Positions 14,908-21,693 of a stretch of 24,664 nucleotides of DNA are shown piece after piece. The translations under genes were made by a program, and so were the position numbers. The notes beneath the pieces were generated by a model. The model was given only the letters and a program-made list of their open reading frames with translations. It did not search any database and had not been told where the DNA came from. Position 1 is the first letter of the stretch, and each line of letters starts with the position of its first letter. The stretch is from a virus. The DNA is taken from the IMG/VR virus record IMGVR_UViG_3300020411_000222, positions 1 through 24,664 of that record; one strand, written 5' to 3'.

Positions 14908-15669
14908 ATGACTTCTACTATGGGTGACGAGAATAGAGTGACACCTCAAGAGAGTGATGAGTATGATCCAAAACCTGAATCAACTACCATCACTCCTCAA
15001 GAGAGTGATGAGTATGATCTAATTAATCCTGAACCAAAGCATTCTAAGTATTGGTATGATTATGATAGGAATGATCCTGATAGACCAAATCCATTCCCTA
15101 CTGATCCTCTAGCAGATAATGATGATCAAATAGCACATCATATTAATCTTGATTATGCTAGTGCAGTTGACTTCCAAGTAGATAACATGGTTGGGGCAGC
15201 AGAGGAGATCAAAATTGATACTGGTATTGGTTCTGATGTTGTTACTTTTGGAGCAGTACCAGATTGGGGTGATGATACCAGTATTACTGGTAATCCCCTT
15301 GCTTCTCCAGATACTATAACATTTGCTGATGCTCATGATCCAAAACCTACACCAAATCTTGACTTTAAATCTCAAAAGTATCAAGAAGATTTAGGTATTG
15401 CAGATCTTAAAGATTACGTTGCTTCTACTTATAGAGGGCATTACACAAACAAAAATTCAGATACTCAAACTCTTGATCTTATTCACTCTGTAGGTGATGC
15501 AGAATCATTCTGTCGATCTAATGCAATTAAGTATTTGAGTCGCTATGATAAGAAGGGGACTGCAAAGCAAGACATCCTAAAAGCAATGCATTATTGCTTA
15601 CTCCTTTATTACTTTAGTGGCAACACTAAAGAACCTGATTACACTAATACTCGTTATGAAACTTTCTGA
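14908..15669 (+). CDS. DUF3310-like protein with acidic repeat N-terminus
   Basis: 253 aa, with ribosome site AGGAG. The C-terminal part (about 187-238: DLIHSVGDAESFCRSNAIKY, SRYDKKG, DILKAMHYCLLLYY) resembles the DUF3310/SaV-like small phage domain, whose role is unknown and which has been linked to nucleotide metabolism only by context. The first 180 residues are acidic and Pro/Asp-rich, probably disordered, with two copies of TPQESDEYD (12-20 and 29-37). Such an N-terminal extension is much longer than a typical stand-alone domain. Overlaps the sliding clamp gene by 14 nt. Confidence 0.7.
   Translation: MTSTMGDENRVTPQESDEYDPKPESTTITPQESDEYDLINPEPKHSKYWYDYDRNDPDRPNPFPTDPLADNDDQIAHHINLDYASAVDFQVDNMVGAAEEIKIDTGIGSDVVTFGAVPDWGDDTSITGNPLASPDTITFADAHDPKPTPNLDFKSQKYQEDLGIADLKDYVASTYRGHYTNKNSDTQTLDLIHSVGDAESFCRSNAIKYLSRYDKKGTAKQDILKAMHYCLLLYYFSGNTKEPDYTNTRYETF
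14944..15019 (+). repeat. 25-bp exact direct repeat, period 51
   Basis: Positions 14944-14968 and 14995-15019 are identical over 25 nt. They encode the two copies of the PQESDEYD motif in the same frame (51 nt = 17 codons). A recent in-frame duplication is the simplest explanation. Confidence 0.92.
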
Positions 15670-16321
15670 TAAAACTGTTAATTTACTGAAGAATTTTAGC
15701 AACATCAATCAATCTATTCTTTTTAAAGAGGGTAGTAAACTTCGCACTATTTCTGTAATGAAGAATATTCTTGCAGAAGCAGAAGTCAATGAATCATTTC
15801 CAAAAGATTTTGGAATTTATGATTTGAATCAATTCCTTAATGGTATGGGATTACATCAGAATCCAGATTTGGATTTTGAGAATGAAGGTCATGTTGTTAT
15901 CAAAGAAGGTAGGATGAGATCCAAATACTTCTTTGCCGATCCTAGTGTAATAGTTACACCTCCAGATAAGAATTTAGATCTTCCTAGTGAGGATGTATCT
16001 TTTGAATTAAATACACAACAGTTAGATCGTTTGCTTAAAGCAGCAGGGATTTATCAGTTACCTGATTTATCTGTTATTGGTAAAGCAGGTGTGGTTAAGA
16101 TTCTTGTACGAGATAAGAAGAATGATACTTCTAATGACTTTGCTATCACAGTTGGTGAGACAGATAAAGAGTTTGTATTTAACTTTAAAGTAGAGAATAT
16201 TAAGATTATACCTGGTACATATGATGTTGTTGTATCTCAAAAACTATTGTCTAGATTTAAGTGTAAGGATTATGAACTTACATACTTTATTGCACTAGAA
16301 CCTGATTCATCCTTCCAGTAA
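15656..16321 (+). CDS. 45: gp45 sliding clamp
   Basis: 221 aa, near T4 gp45 (228 aa). Trimeric DNA polymerase processivity clamp, also the mobile enhancer of late transcription with gp55. The N-terminus MKLSDKTVNLLKNFSNINQS aligns with T4 (MKLSKDTTALLKNFATINSG), which decides the ATG at 15656 over an in-frame ATG at 15617. Further matches: YDLNQFLNGM, FADPSVIVTPPDKNL, FELNTQQLDRLLKAA, and the end YFIALEPDSSFQ. Its stop shares a base with the next start. Confidence 0.94.
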   Translation: MKLSDKTVNLLKNFSNINQSILFKEGSKLRTISVMKNILAEAEVNESFPKDFGIYDLNQFLNGMGLHQNPDLDFENEGHVVIKEGRMRSKYFFADPSVIVTPPDKNLDLPSEDVSFELNTQQLDRLLKAAGIYQLPDLSVIGKAGVVKILVRDKKNDTSNDFAITVGETDKEFVFNFKVENIKIIPGTYDVVVSQKLLSRFKCKDYELTYFIALEPDSSFQ

Positions 16322-17250
16322 TGAGAAATACTATCCTCTATGGGGATTGTAGGGAGACCTTAAAACAATTTGCGTCTCACACCGATAAGGCGAGGATGTG
16401 TGTAACATCACCGCCTTATTATGGTCTTAGGGATTATGGTGGAGAAGAGAATCAAATAGGTCAAGAACAATCACCTGAAGAATTTATACAAAACTTAGTT
16501 GAAGTTTTTAGTTTGGTAAGAGATTGCCTAACTGATGATGGTACACTATGGGTTAATATAGGTGATAGTTATTACAACTATAGACCTGGTAAAGGACAAT
16601 CATATCCTAAGCAGTCGGTAAGTAAAACTAAACAAGATTTACCAGATAAGTGTAATAAACGTGGTAATAAATTAGAAGGATTAAAGGAGAAGGATTTAAT
16701 TGGTATTCCTTGGATGCTTGCCTTTGCTCTTAGAGCAGATGGTTGGTATCTACGTCAGGATATTATATGGCACAAACCTAATCCTATGCCTGAGTCAGTA
16801 CGAGATAGATGTACTAAGTCACATGAATATATTTTTTTATTGAGTAAAAATAAAAAGTATTATTATGACAATGAAGCGATTAAAGAACCTGCTAAAGACT
16901 GGGGTACTAGAGATCGTAGTAAAGGTAAGTATCACAATGCTGGCACTGGTTTATCCCCTCACACAGGGTTAAGTAAGAGTTACCCAACAAAGAATAAACG
17001 TTCTGTTTGGAGAGTAACTAATAAACCATATAAGGGAGCACACTTTGCAGTTTATCCACCTGATCTTATTGAACCATGTATAAAGGCAGGTAGTAAGTCT
17101 GGTGATATTATATTAGATCCATTTATGGGATCTGGTACAACTGCTAGGGTTGCAAGGTCTCTAAATAGGGATTATGTTGGGTGCGAACTACATGAAGAGT
17201 ACCGCAACTTAATTGAAATACCATCATTAGATGGACTAATAGAAAAATGA
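16321..17250 (+). CDS. DNA methyltransferase, SPPY (probably cytosine-N4) type
   Basis: 309 aa beta-class methyltransferase: the catalytic motif IV TSPPY (29-33) lies N-terminal and the S-adenosylmethionine motif I DPFMGSGTT (266-274) C-terminal, with WVNIGDSY and IIWHKPNPMPES between. SPPY is typical of N4-cytosine enzymes, although some adenine enzymes also carry it. The target cannot be read from sequence. It sits between sliding clamp and clamp-loader genes with 1-nt and 4-nt overlaps, so it is part of the replication operon. Likely role: marking phage DNA against host restriction or regulating transcription. No adjacent cognate nuclease. Confidence 0.9.
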   Translation: MRNTILYGDCRETLKQFASHTDKARMCVTSPPYYGLRDYGGEENQIGQEQSPEEFIQNLVEVFSLVRDCLTDDGTLWVNIGDSYYNYRPGKGQSYPKQSVSKTKQDLPDKCNKRGNKLEGLKEKDLIGIPWMLAFALRADGWYLRQDIIWHKPNPMPESVRDRCTKSHEYIFLLSKNKKYYYDNEAIKEPAKDWGTRDRSKGKYHNAGTGLSPHTGLSKSYPTKNKRSVWRVTNKPYKGAHFAVYPPDLIEPCIKAGSKSGDIILDPFMGSGTTARVARSLNRDYVGCELHEEYRNLIEIPSLDGLIEK

Positions 17251-17444
17251 TTAAATTATGGAGAGTGTGGAAGTATGCCTTGGGAAGTTTCTCGGATAAT
17301 AAAACTGCAAAGTATGATAATGCAGTCTGCATTGTTAGGACTATTATCTTTATCAGTTATCTTGTTACTAATTGCTTTATTACTGCTGGCGTAATTCGAC
17401 ATTGGAATCCAAATGACCAAGTACAAAGTATGCGGATTAGATGA
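17247..17444 (+). CDS. Small membrane protein (65 aa), unknown
   Basis: ATGA overlap with the methyltransferase gene. The product begins MIKLWRVWKYALGSFSDNKT and has one hydrophobic helix (about 28-50, VCIVRTIIFISYLVTNCFIT). It resembles short conserved cyanomyovirus proteins near the clamp genes; no function known. Overlaps the next gene by 32 nt. Confidence 0.65.
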   Translation: MIKLWRVWKYALGSFSDNKTAKYDNAVCIVRTIIFISYLVTNCFITAGVIRHWNPNDQVQSMRIR

Positions 17445-17679
17445 TTCTTATCCTAAGAACATCACCTTTGAAAAAGAATATGAAGATTGGACAGAATCTC
17501 AAGACAAGGCTGTCCAATTACTTGAAGATGGTGTACAATGGGTTCAGATCCTTATTGGGGATACTGATGATTGGGGGTTACTCCAAGAGTTAAATCTAGA
17601 AAGGGGTATTGTTGATAAAAACTTCAACACCCATGTTCTAGCACCTTATTATGTGAGATTGAGAAATTATGAGGGATGA
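17413..17679 (+). CDS. Small acidic hypothetical protein (88 aa)
   Basis: Begins MTKYKVCGLDDSYPKNITFE; Trp- and Asp-rich (EDWTESQD, DGVQWVQILIGDTDDWGLLQ). Probably a soluble alpha/beta fold. No motif recognised. Starts inside the preceding gene (32-nt overlap) and ends 11 nt into gp44. Start choice is uncertain but the first ATG keeps the whole acidic segment. Confidence 0.6.
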   Translation: MTKYKVCGLDDSYPKNITFEKEYEDWTESQDKAVQLLEDGVQWVQILIGDTDDWGLLQELNLERGIVDKNFNTHVLAPYYVRLRNYEG

Positions 17680-18613
17680 ATTCCTTTGGGTTGAAAAATA
17701 TCGACCCAAGACTATTGAAGAATGTATCCTTCCAGAAGCAACCAAGAAAACTTTTCTTGAGTTTTTGGAAGCGGGTGAAGTACCTAATTTACTTTTATCT
17801 GGCCCTGCTGGGTGTGGTAAAACTACAGTTGCGAAGGCACTGTGCAATCAATTGGGAGTAGACTTCTATGTCATTAACGGATCAGACGAGGGACGATTCC
17901 TCGATACGGTACGTAACAATGCAAAAAACTTTGCATCTACTGTATCGTTGTCTTCGGAGGCGAAGCACAAGGTCATCATCATTGACGAAGCAGATAACAC
18001 AACATCCGATGTACAACTCTTACTTAGAGCAAGTATCGAAGAATTCTCAAACAACTGTAGATTCATCTTTACCTGCAACTACAAGAACAAAATCATTGAA
18101 CCCCTCCATTCAAGATGCTCCGTCATCGAGTTCTCAATCACAGGAAAACAAAAACCAGCAATCGCTGGACAATTCTTCAAACGACTTGTATCCATATTGG
18201 ACGACGAGCGGATTGAAGCTGATAAGAAAGTCCTCGCAGAACTCATCAATAAACACTTCCCCGATTGGAGAAGAGTCCTCAATGAATGTCAACGATATTC
18301 CGTTGGAGGAAAAATAGATTCTGCAATTCTTGCAACCTTTGGGGATGTAAGAACTGAGGATTTAGTAAAAAACTTAAAGGTTAAGAATTTTACGGAAGTC
18401 CGTAAATGGGTAGTCCAGAATCTGGATAATGATCCTGCTCTTATCCTTAGGAGAATCTACGATTGTATGTACGGTTCTCTAGTACCAAGCAGCATACCTG
18501 CAGCCGTGCTGATTATTGCAAAGTATCAATATCAGATAGCGTTTGTTGCTGATCAAGAGATCAATCTTTTAGCGGCTTTAACTGAACTAATGTGTGAATG
18601 CGAATTCAAATGA
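17669..18613 (+). CDS. 44: gp44 clamp loader ATPase (RFC-like)
   Basis: 314 aa, near T4 gp44 (319 aa). It forms the 4:1 gp44/gp62 clamp loader that opens gp45 and places it on primer ends. WVEKYRPKTIEE (7-18), Walker A GPAGCGKT (45-52), DEAD-type Walker B IIIDEAD (103-109), sensor 1 FIFTCNY (132-138) and the arginine-finger SRC (148-150) are all in place. The first two thirds use noticeably more C-ending codons than neighbouring genes (for example ATC, TTC, CTC runs at 17930-18290). Partner gp62 is unusually far downstream, separated by inserted genes. Confidence 0.95.
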   Translation: MRDEFLWVEKYRPKTIEECILPEATKKTFLEFLEAGEVPNLLLSGPAGCGKTTVAKALCNQLGVDFYVINGSDEGRFLDTVRNNAKNFASTVSLSSEAKHKVIIIDEADNTTSDVQLLLRASIEEFSNNCRFIFTCNYKNKIIEPLHSRCSVIEFSITGKQKPAIAGQFFKRLVSILDDERIEADKKVLAELINKHFPDWRRVLNECQRYSVGGKIDSAILATFGDVRTEDLVKNLKVKNFTEVRKWVVQNLDNDPALILRRIYDCMYGSLVPSSIPAAVLIIAKYQYQIAFVADQEINLLAALTELMCECEFK

Positions 18614-18936
18614 CTGAAGCAAGACCAAGAAATGAAATGAACGTAAAGATCGTTCGTTTGAGTACATCTGAAGATGTTATAGCAGATGTGGTAGATGTTA
18701 ATGATTCTACTGTAACCTTCCGTGGTGCAATTGTTGCTGTCCCAACTAAGGATGGTAATATTGGATTTGCCTCATGGTGTCCTCTTCTCAGTAGTCCTGT
18801 AGAAGATATTACTGTTAAACAGGAACATGTAATTTATGTTGCTGATGCTGCAGATCAAGTAGTAGATCATTACAAGAATCAATTTAGTAAGATTGTCCAA
18901 CCAGATAGTATACAAGACGGTATTATTGTTCCCTAA
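18610..18936 (+). CDS. Sm-like fold protein (paralogue 2)
   Basis: ATG at 18610 chosen because it forms an ATGA overlap with the gp44 stop; ATG 18598 or 18637 are alternatives. The 108-aa product contains VKIVRLSTSEDVIADVV, VTFRGAIVAVP, WCPLL, VEDITVKQEHVIYVADAAD and a helix ending HYKNQF. The strand order and spacing match the 5989 protein and the Sm-like cyanophage-type family. T4-like cyanophages often have such a small gene near the clamp loader. Stop shares one base with the next start. Confidence 0.65.
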   Translation: MTEARPRNEMNVKIVRLSTSEDVIADVVDVNDSTVTFRGAIVAVPTKDGNIGFASWCPLLSSPVEDITVKQEHVIYVADAADQVVDHYKNQFSKIVQPDSIQDGIIVP

Positions 18937-19475
18937 TGATTGATATTAACCTTTGTGATTTGAACAATTTCTTTGGATGTGTTCAGGCAACTAATACTCC
19001 AGAGTTAAAAACTAATGCCTTCCGTCCTCTTAGGACTTATCTTCAAGAGAAATCTTTTGAGAAGTGGTCTGGTAATCAACTAAGATATGTTGGAGACCAT
19101 GAAGATGGTAAGGATTTTTATGACACCAATGGTGTTCCTTATGAAATGAAAGGTAGTCTTGGTCTTTTTAATAAGAATGGTTCTTGTAAGAGAGTTGTTC
19201 TCATTAATAAAAGACCTGGTCAAAAGAAGAACAATGAACTAAAAAGAGAGGATCTCAAAAAGACATTTGAGTATATGCTTTTGGTAGATACTAAAAAGAT
19301 GTCTATAGGTGTTACTACATGGGATATTGTATATTCTAGAGCGGAGTGTGACGGTGCGGGTGCAACGTTTAAACTTCTGGAAGGAGATTATACAATGCTT
19401 GCTGAAGGAATTGAACCTAGTGATAAGGAGATAACTGCTAGAGAACTTTTAAATTCTCTAGAGACTATTCTCTAA
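18936..19475 (+). CDS. Predicted PD-(D/E)XK nuclease, restriction-enzyme-like
   Basis: 179 aa. GKDFYDTNGVPYEMKGS gives Asp60 (or Asp63) then Glu70-x-Lys72, the PD-(D/E)XK metal-binding pattern on two adjacent strands. A second half (FEYMLLVDTKKMSIGVTTWD) is compatible with the later strands of this fold. Length and single-domain form fit type II restriction endonucleases. The next gene, 23 nt on, encodes a Dam-type adenine methyltransferase, the usual partner arrangement. TAATG coupling to the Sm-like gene. No sequence family recognised, so function is inferred. It could alternatively be a phage nuclease for host DNA breakdown from which methylated phage DNA is spared. Confidence 0.5.
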   Translation: MIDINLCDLNNFFGCVQATNTPELKTNAFRPLRTYLQEKSFEKWSGNQLRYVGDHEDGKDFYDTNGVPYEMKGSLGLFNKNGSCKRVVLINKRPGQKKNNELKREDLKKTFEYMLLVDTKKMSIGVTTWDIVYSRAECDGAGATFKLLEGDYTMLAEGIEPSDKEITARELLNSLETIL

Positions 19476-19498
19476 ATAATTATAGAAGAATTTTTATT

Positions 19499-20527
19499 AT
19501 GCCATTACACCAACACAAAAAAGATCAGGTGTTTAATCTTAAAGGATCTGATAAATTATTAAAAACACCCTTAAGATATCCTGGTGGCAAGTCTCGTGCT
19601 TGTGCTAAGATGGATAATTTTTTACCTAACTTGGATCAGGGTAGTAGGTATAAACAGTATCGTGAACCATTTCTTGGTGGAGGATCTTTTGCTCTTCATA
19701 TTACAAAGAAGTATCCACATCTAGAGATTTGGGTTAATGATGCATATGAACCTCTTGCTAACTTCTGGCAACAGTTGAAAGCAGATGGTGCAGAAATGAA
19801 AAAGAGATTAGTTAAACTTAAAAATGCTAATAAGACTGAGGAAAAGGCAAAGGAATTATTTTTAAAAGCAAAGGAGGATTTGTATGACAAAGAAGCTACC
19901 GCCTTGGACAGGGCAATTAATTTTTATATTATCAATAAGTGCTCTTTTAGTGGTTTGTCTGAGTCCTCGTCCTTCAGTGCTCAGGCAAGCAAATCCAACT
20001 TTACCCTTGCTGGAATTAAAAGATTAGATGATTATCAAGAACTAATTAAGTTTTGGAGAATAACTAATAAGGATTATAAAGAGTTAATGTTTGAAGGTGG
20101 TGATTGTTTTATGTACTTAGATCCTCCTTATGATATTAAGGATAACTTATATGGTAAGAAGGGTGGAATGCATAAGAATTTTGATCATGACGAGTTTGCT
20201 GATGCATGTTGTAGAACTACTGCTCATCAATTAATATCTTACAATAGTAGTGAGTTGGTTAAGAGTCGGTTTGATAATGAATGGCAAGCACAAGAGTATG
20301 ATCTAACATATACTATGAGATCTACTAATGATTATAAAGAAGATCAGAAGAAAAGAAAAGAACTTCTTTTATTCAATTATGAACGTGGATTGATATCTAT
20401 TCTACAGGAACAAAAGGGACAAGAAGAGATACTGTGGAAGAAAGAAGCAGAGTCAAAATCTGCAATTCCAATTTCTCCTAAAACTTTTGCTGAAGCAGAA
20501 ACACTTATTAAATCGGATATTGAGTAA
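19499..20527 (+). CDS. dam: Dam-type DNA adenine-N6 methyltransferase
   Basis: 342 aa, class D12 (alpha) enzyme. Motif I region TPLRYPGGKS (23-32), EPFLGGGSF (56-64) for cofactor binding and the catalytic DPPY (208-211) are present, along with NKCSFSGLSESSSFS (146-160) typical of the family. It transfers methyl to N6 of adenine; Dam relatives usually act on GATC, but specificity is not proven here. The C-terminus (about 285-342, charged, Glu/Lys-rich) extends beyond the usual 270-280 aa. No clear ribosome site in the 23-nt gap. Stop shares one base with the next ORF. Confidence 0.92.
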   Translation: MPLHQHKKDQVFNLKGSDKLLKTPLRYPGGKSRACAKMDNFLPNLDQGSRYKQYREPFLGGGSFALHITKKYPHLEIWVNDAYEPLANFWQQLKADGAEMKKRLVKLKNANKTEEKAKELFLKAKEDLYDKEATALDRAINFYIINKCSFSGLSESSSFSAQASKSNFTLAGIKRLDDYQELIKFWRITNKDYKELMFEGGDCFMYLDPPYDIKDNLYGKKGGMHKNFDHDEFADACCRTTAHQLISYNSSELVKSRFDNEWQAQEYDLTYTMRSTNDYKEDQKKRKELLLFNYERGLISILQEQKGQEEILWKKEAESKSAIPISPKTFAEAETLIKSDIE

Positions 20528-20682
20528 TGAATTGTTGGCATTGTAATACTGAACTGATCTGGGGATCAGATTTTGATGGTGAAGACTATGGATGTGAAGA
20601 CATCGCAATAGTTACCAATCTATCATGCCCTAAATGTAAATCTATTGTAGAGGTTTATTTACCAAAGGACACTGAACAATGA
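20527..20682 (+). CDS. Zinc-ribbon microprotein (51 aa)
   Basis: TAATG coupling to dam. The product begins MNCWHCNTELIWGSDFDGED and later has LSCPKCKSIVEVYLPKD: two CxxC pairs (Cys3/Cys6 and Cys34/Cys37) about 28 residues apart, the layout of a small zinc ribbon. Very similar short zinc-ribbon proteins occur near the clamp loader in cyanomyoviruses, as far as I recall. May bind nucleic acid or polymerase; function unknown. Confidence 0.75.
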   Translation: MNCWHCNTELIWGSDFDGEDYGCEDIAIVTNLSCPKCKSIVEVYLPKDTEQ

Positions 20683-20843
20683 AATGTAGAGTACAATTAT
20701 ACGTTGCTGGACAACTCTTTAATGAAGATGTCCACGCAAGAGATTACCAAGAGGCAAAAAAAGTTGCCTTAGCACGTAATCCTAATGCTACAGTCGTTAG
20801 CGTTAATGCAATTTTCGGAGAATCATTTCAACTAGACCAATGA
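20679..20843 (+). CDS. Small conserved-looking protein (54 aa)
   Basis: ATG at 20679 overlaps the previous stop by 4 nt (ATGA) and its own stop overlaps the gp62 start by 4 nt. The product begins MKCRVQLYVAGQLFNEDVHA and contains DYQEAKKVALARNPNATVVSV, consistent with a small alpha/beta unit (strand-helix-strand). No family name recalled. Perfect coupling on both sides argues it is real. Confidence 0.72.
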   Translation: MKCRVQLYVAGQLFNEDVHARDYQEAKKVALARNPNATVVSVNAIFGESFQLDQ

Positions 20844-21223
20844 AAACTGAATTGAAGGAATGGTTAAATTCTATTAACCAAACCAAGGAGAATCTTACAG
20901 AAGATCCTAATGTGATTAAAGATTATCCTCCTTATATTATTAATAAGTGCCTATCTGCACACCTAGATTGCATACTCTTTGCTAATGAAATGAACAAATA
21001 TCCTGCTTTAGACAAGGATATGCAATATAGTTTTTATCTAAATAGTCTCAGGAAACGGAAGAGATTCTCTCCGTGGATGCGAAAAGATAAGATTAGTAAC
21101 CTTGACCTTGTTAAACAATACTATGGATATAGTAATGAAAAAGCAATGCAAGCGTTGAATATTTTATCAAAGCAACAACTCGAATTTATTAAACAACGAC
21201 TTGACATTGGAGGAGTGGCGTGA
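20840..21223 (+). CDS. 62: gp62 clamp loader small subunit
   Basis: 127 aa, shorter than T4 gp62 (187 aa) but like cyanophage versions. One copy joins four gp44 subunits in the loader. Recognised by LKEWLNSINQTKENL, YIINKCLSAHLDCILFANEMN, LNSLRKRKRFSPWMRKDK and the helical QYYGYSNEKAMQALNILS. The location directly before regA is as in T4. Overlaps regA by 4 nt (GTGA). Confidence 0.88.
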   Translation: MKTELKEWLNSINQTKENLTEDPNVIKDYPPYIINKCLSAHLDCILFANEMNKYPALDKDMQYSFYLNSLRKRKRFSPWMRKDKISNLDLVKQYYGYSNEKAMQALNILSKQQLEFIKQRLDIGGVA

Positions 21224-21660
21224 CTACTAGCACTATTGAACCACAAGTTAACTGGAAACCTGAGATGATGGTGGAGGTTATGCTTAACGAACCAGATGAT
21301 TTCTTAAAAGTCCGTGAGACTTTAACAAGAATTGGAGTAGCATCTAGGAAAGAGAAGAAGTTATATCAATCTTGCCACATTCTTCATAAGCAAGGTAGAT
21401 ATTATATTACTCACTTCAAAGAATTATTTGCATTAGATGGCAAGCATGCCAACCTTACTGTTAACGATGTTCAGCGTCGGAACCGTATCGCTCGCTTGCT
21501 TTCTGATTGGGGATTGATATCTGTAGTTAATGCAGAGTCTATAGTAGATGTTGCACCTTTGAACCAAATTAAGGTGTTGGCATACAAAGATAAGAACGAT
21601 TGGATCCTGGAACAAAAATATAACATCGGTTCTAAGAAAAAAGTGGAGGCTTCTGAATAG
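21220..21660 (+). CDS. regA: RegA translational repressor
   Basis: 146 aa; T4 RegA is 122. RNA-binding protein that blocks initiation on several early phage mRNAs. DDFLKVRETLTRIGVAS, KLYQSCHILHKQGRYYITHFKEL, LDGKHA, RRNRIARLLSDWGLI and the end KYNIGSKKK align with T4 RegA. Start: GTG at 21220 chosen because it has a strong site GGAGGAG (21209-21215) and overlaps the gp62 stop; it adds an N-terminal arm of about 15 residues before the conserved MMVEVMLNEPDDF. A Met at residue 16 or 17 would be closer to the T4 length. In T4 gp43 follows; here glgP follows. Confidence 0.93.
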   Translation: MTTSTIEPQVNWKPEMMVEVMLNEPDDFLKVRETLTRIGVASRKEKKLYQSCHILHKQGRYYITHFKELFALDGKHANLTVNDVQRRNRIARLLSDWGLISVVNAESIVDVAPLNQIKVLAYKDKNDWILEQKYNIGSKKKVEASE

Positions 21661-21672
21661 ATAGGTTATAAT
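21644..21672 (+). promoter_or_regulatory. Probable promoter of glgP
   Basis: Perfect TATAAT (21667-21672) in the 33-nt gap between regA and glgP. A weak TGGAGG (21644-21649, 3/6) lies at the ideal 17-nt distance. The -10 ends 21 nt before ATG 21694, the same spacing class as gp55 (23), CobT-like (23) and cobS (19). No terminator separates regA from glgP. Confidence 0.45.
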
Positions 21673-21693
21673 ACTTTTATCTAATCATAAGAT

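Noticed and set aside
17868-18317. 149-aa open frame on the + strand inside gp44
   Set aside because: Low-complexity Ser/Thr/Gln-rich product in the shadow of a well-conserved ATPase; explained by the C-rich codon use of gp44.
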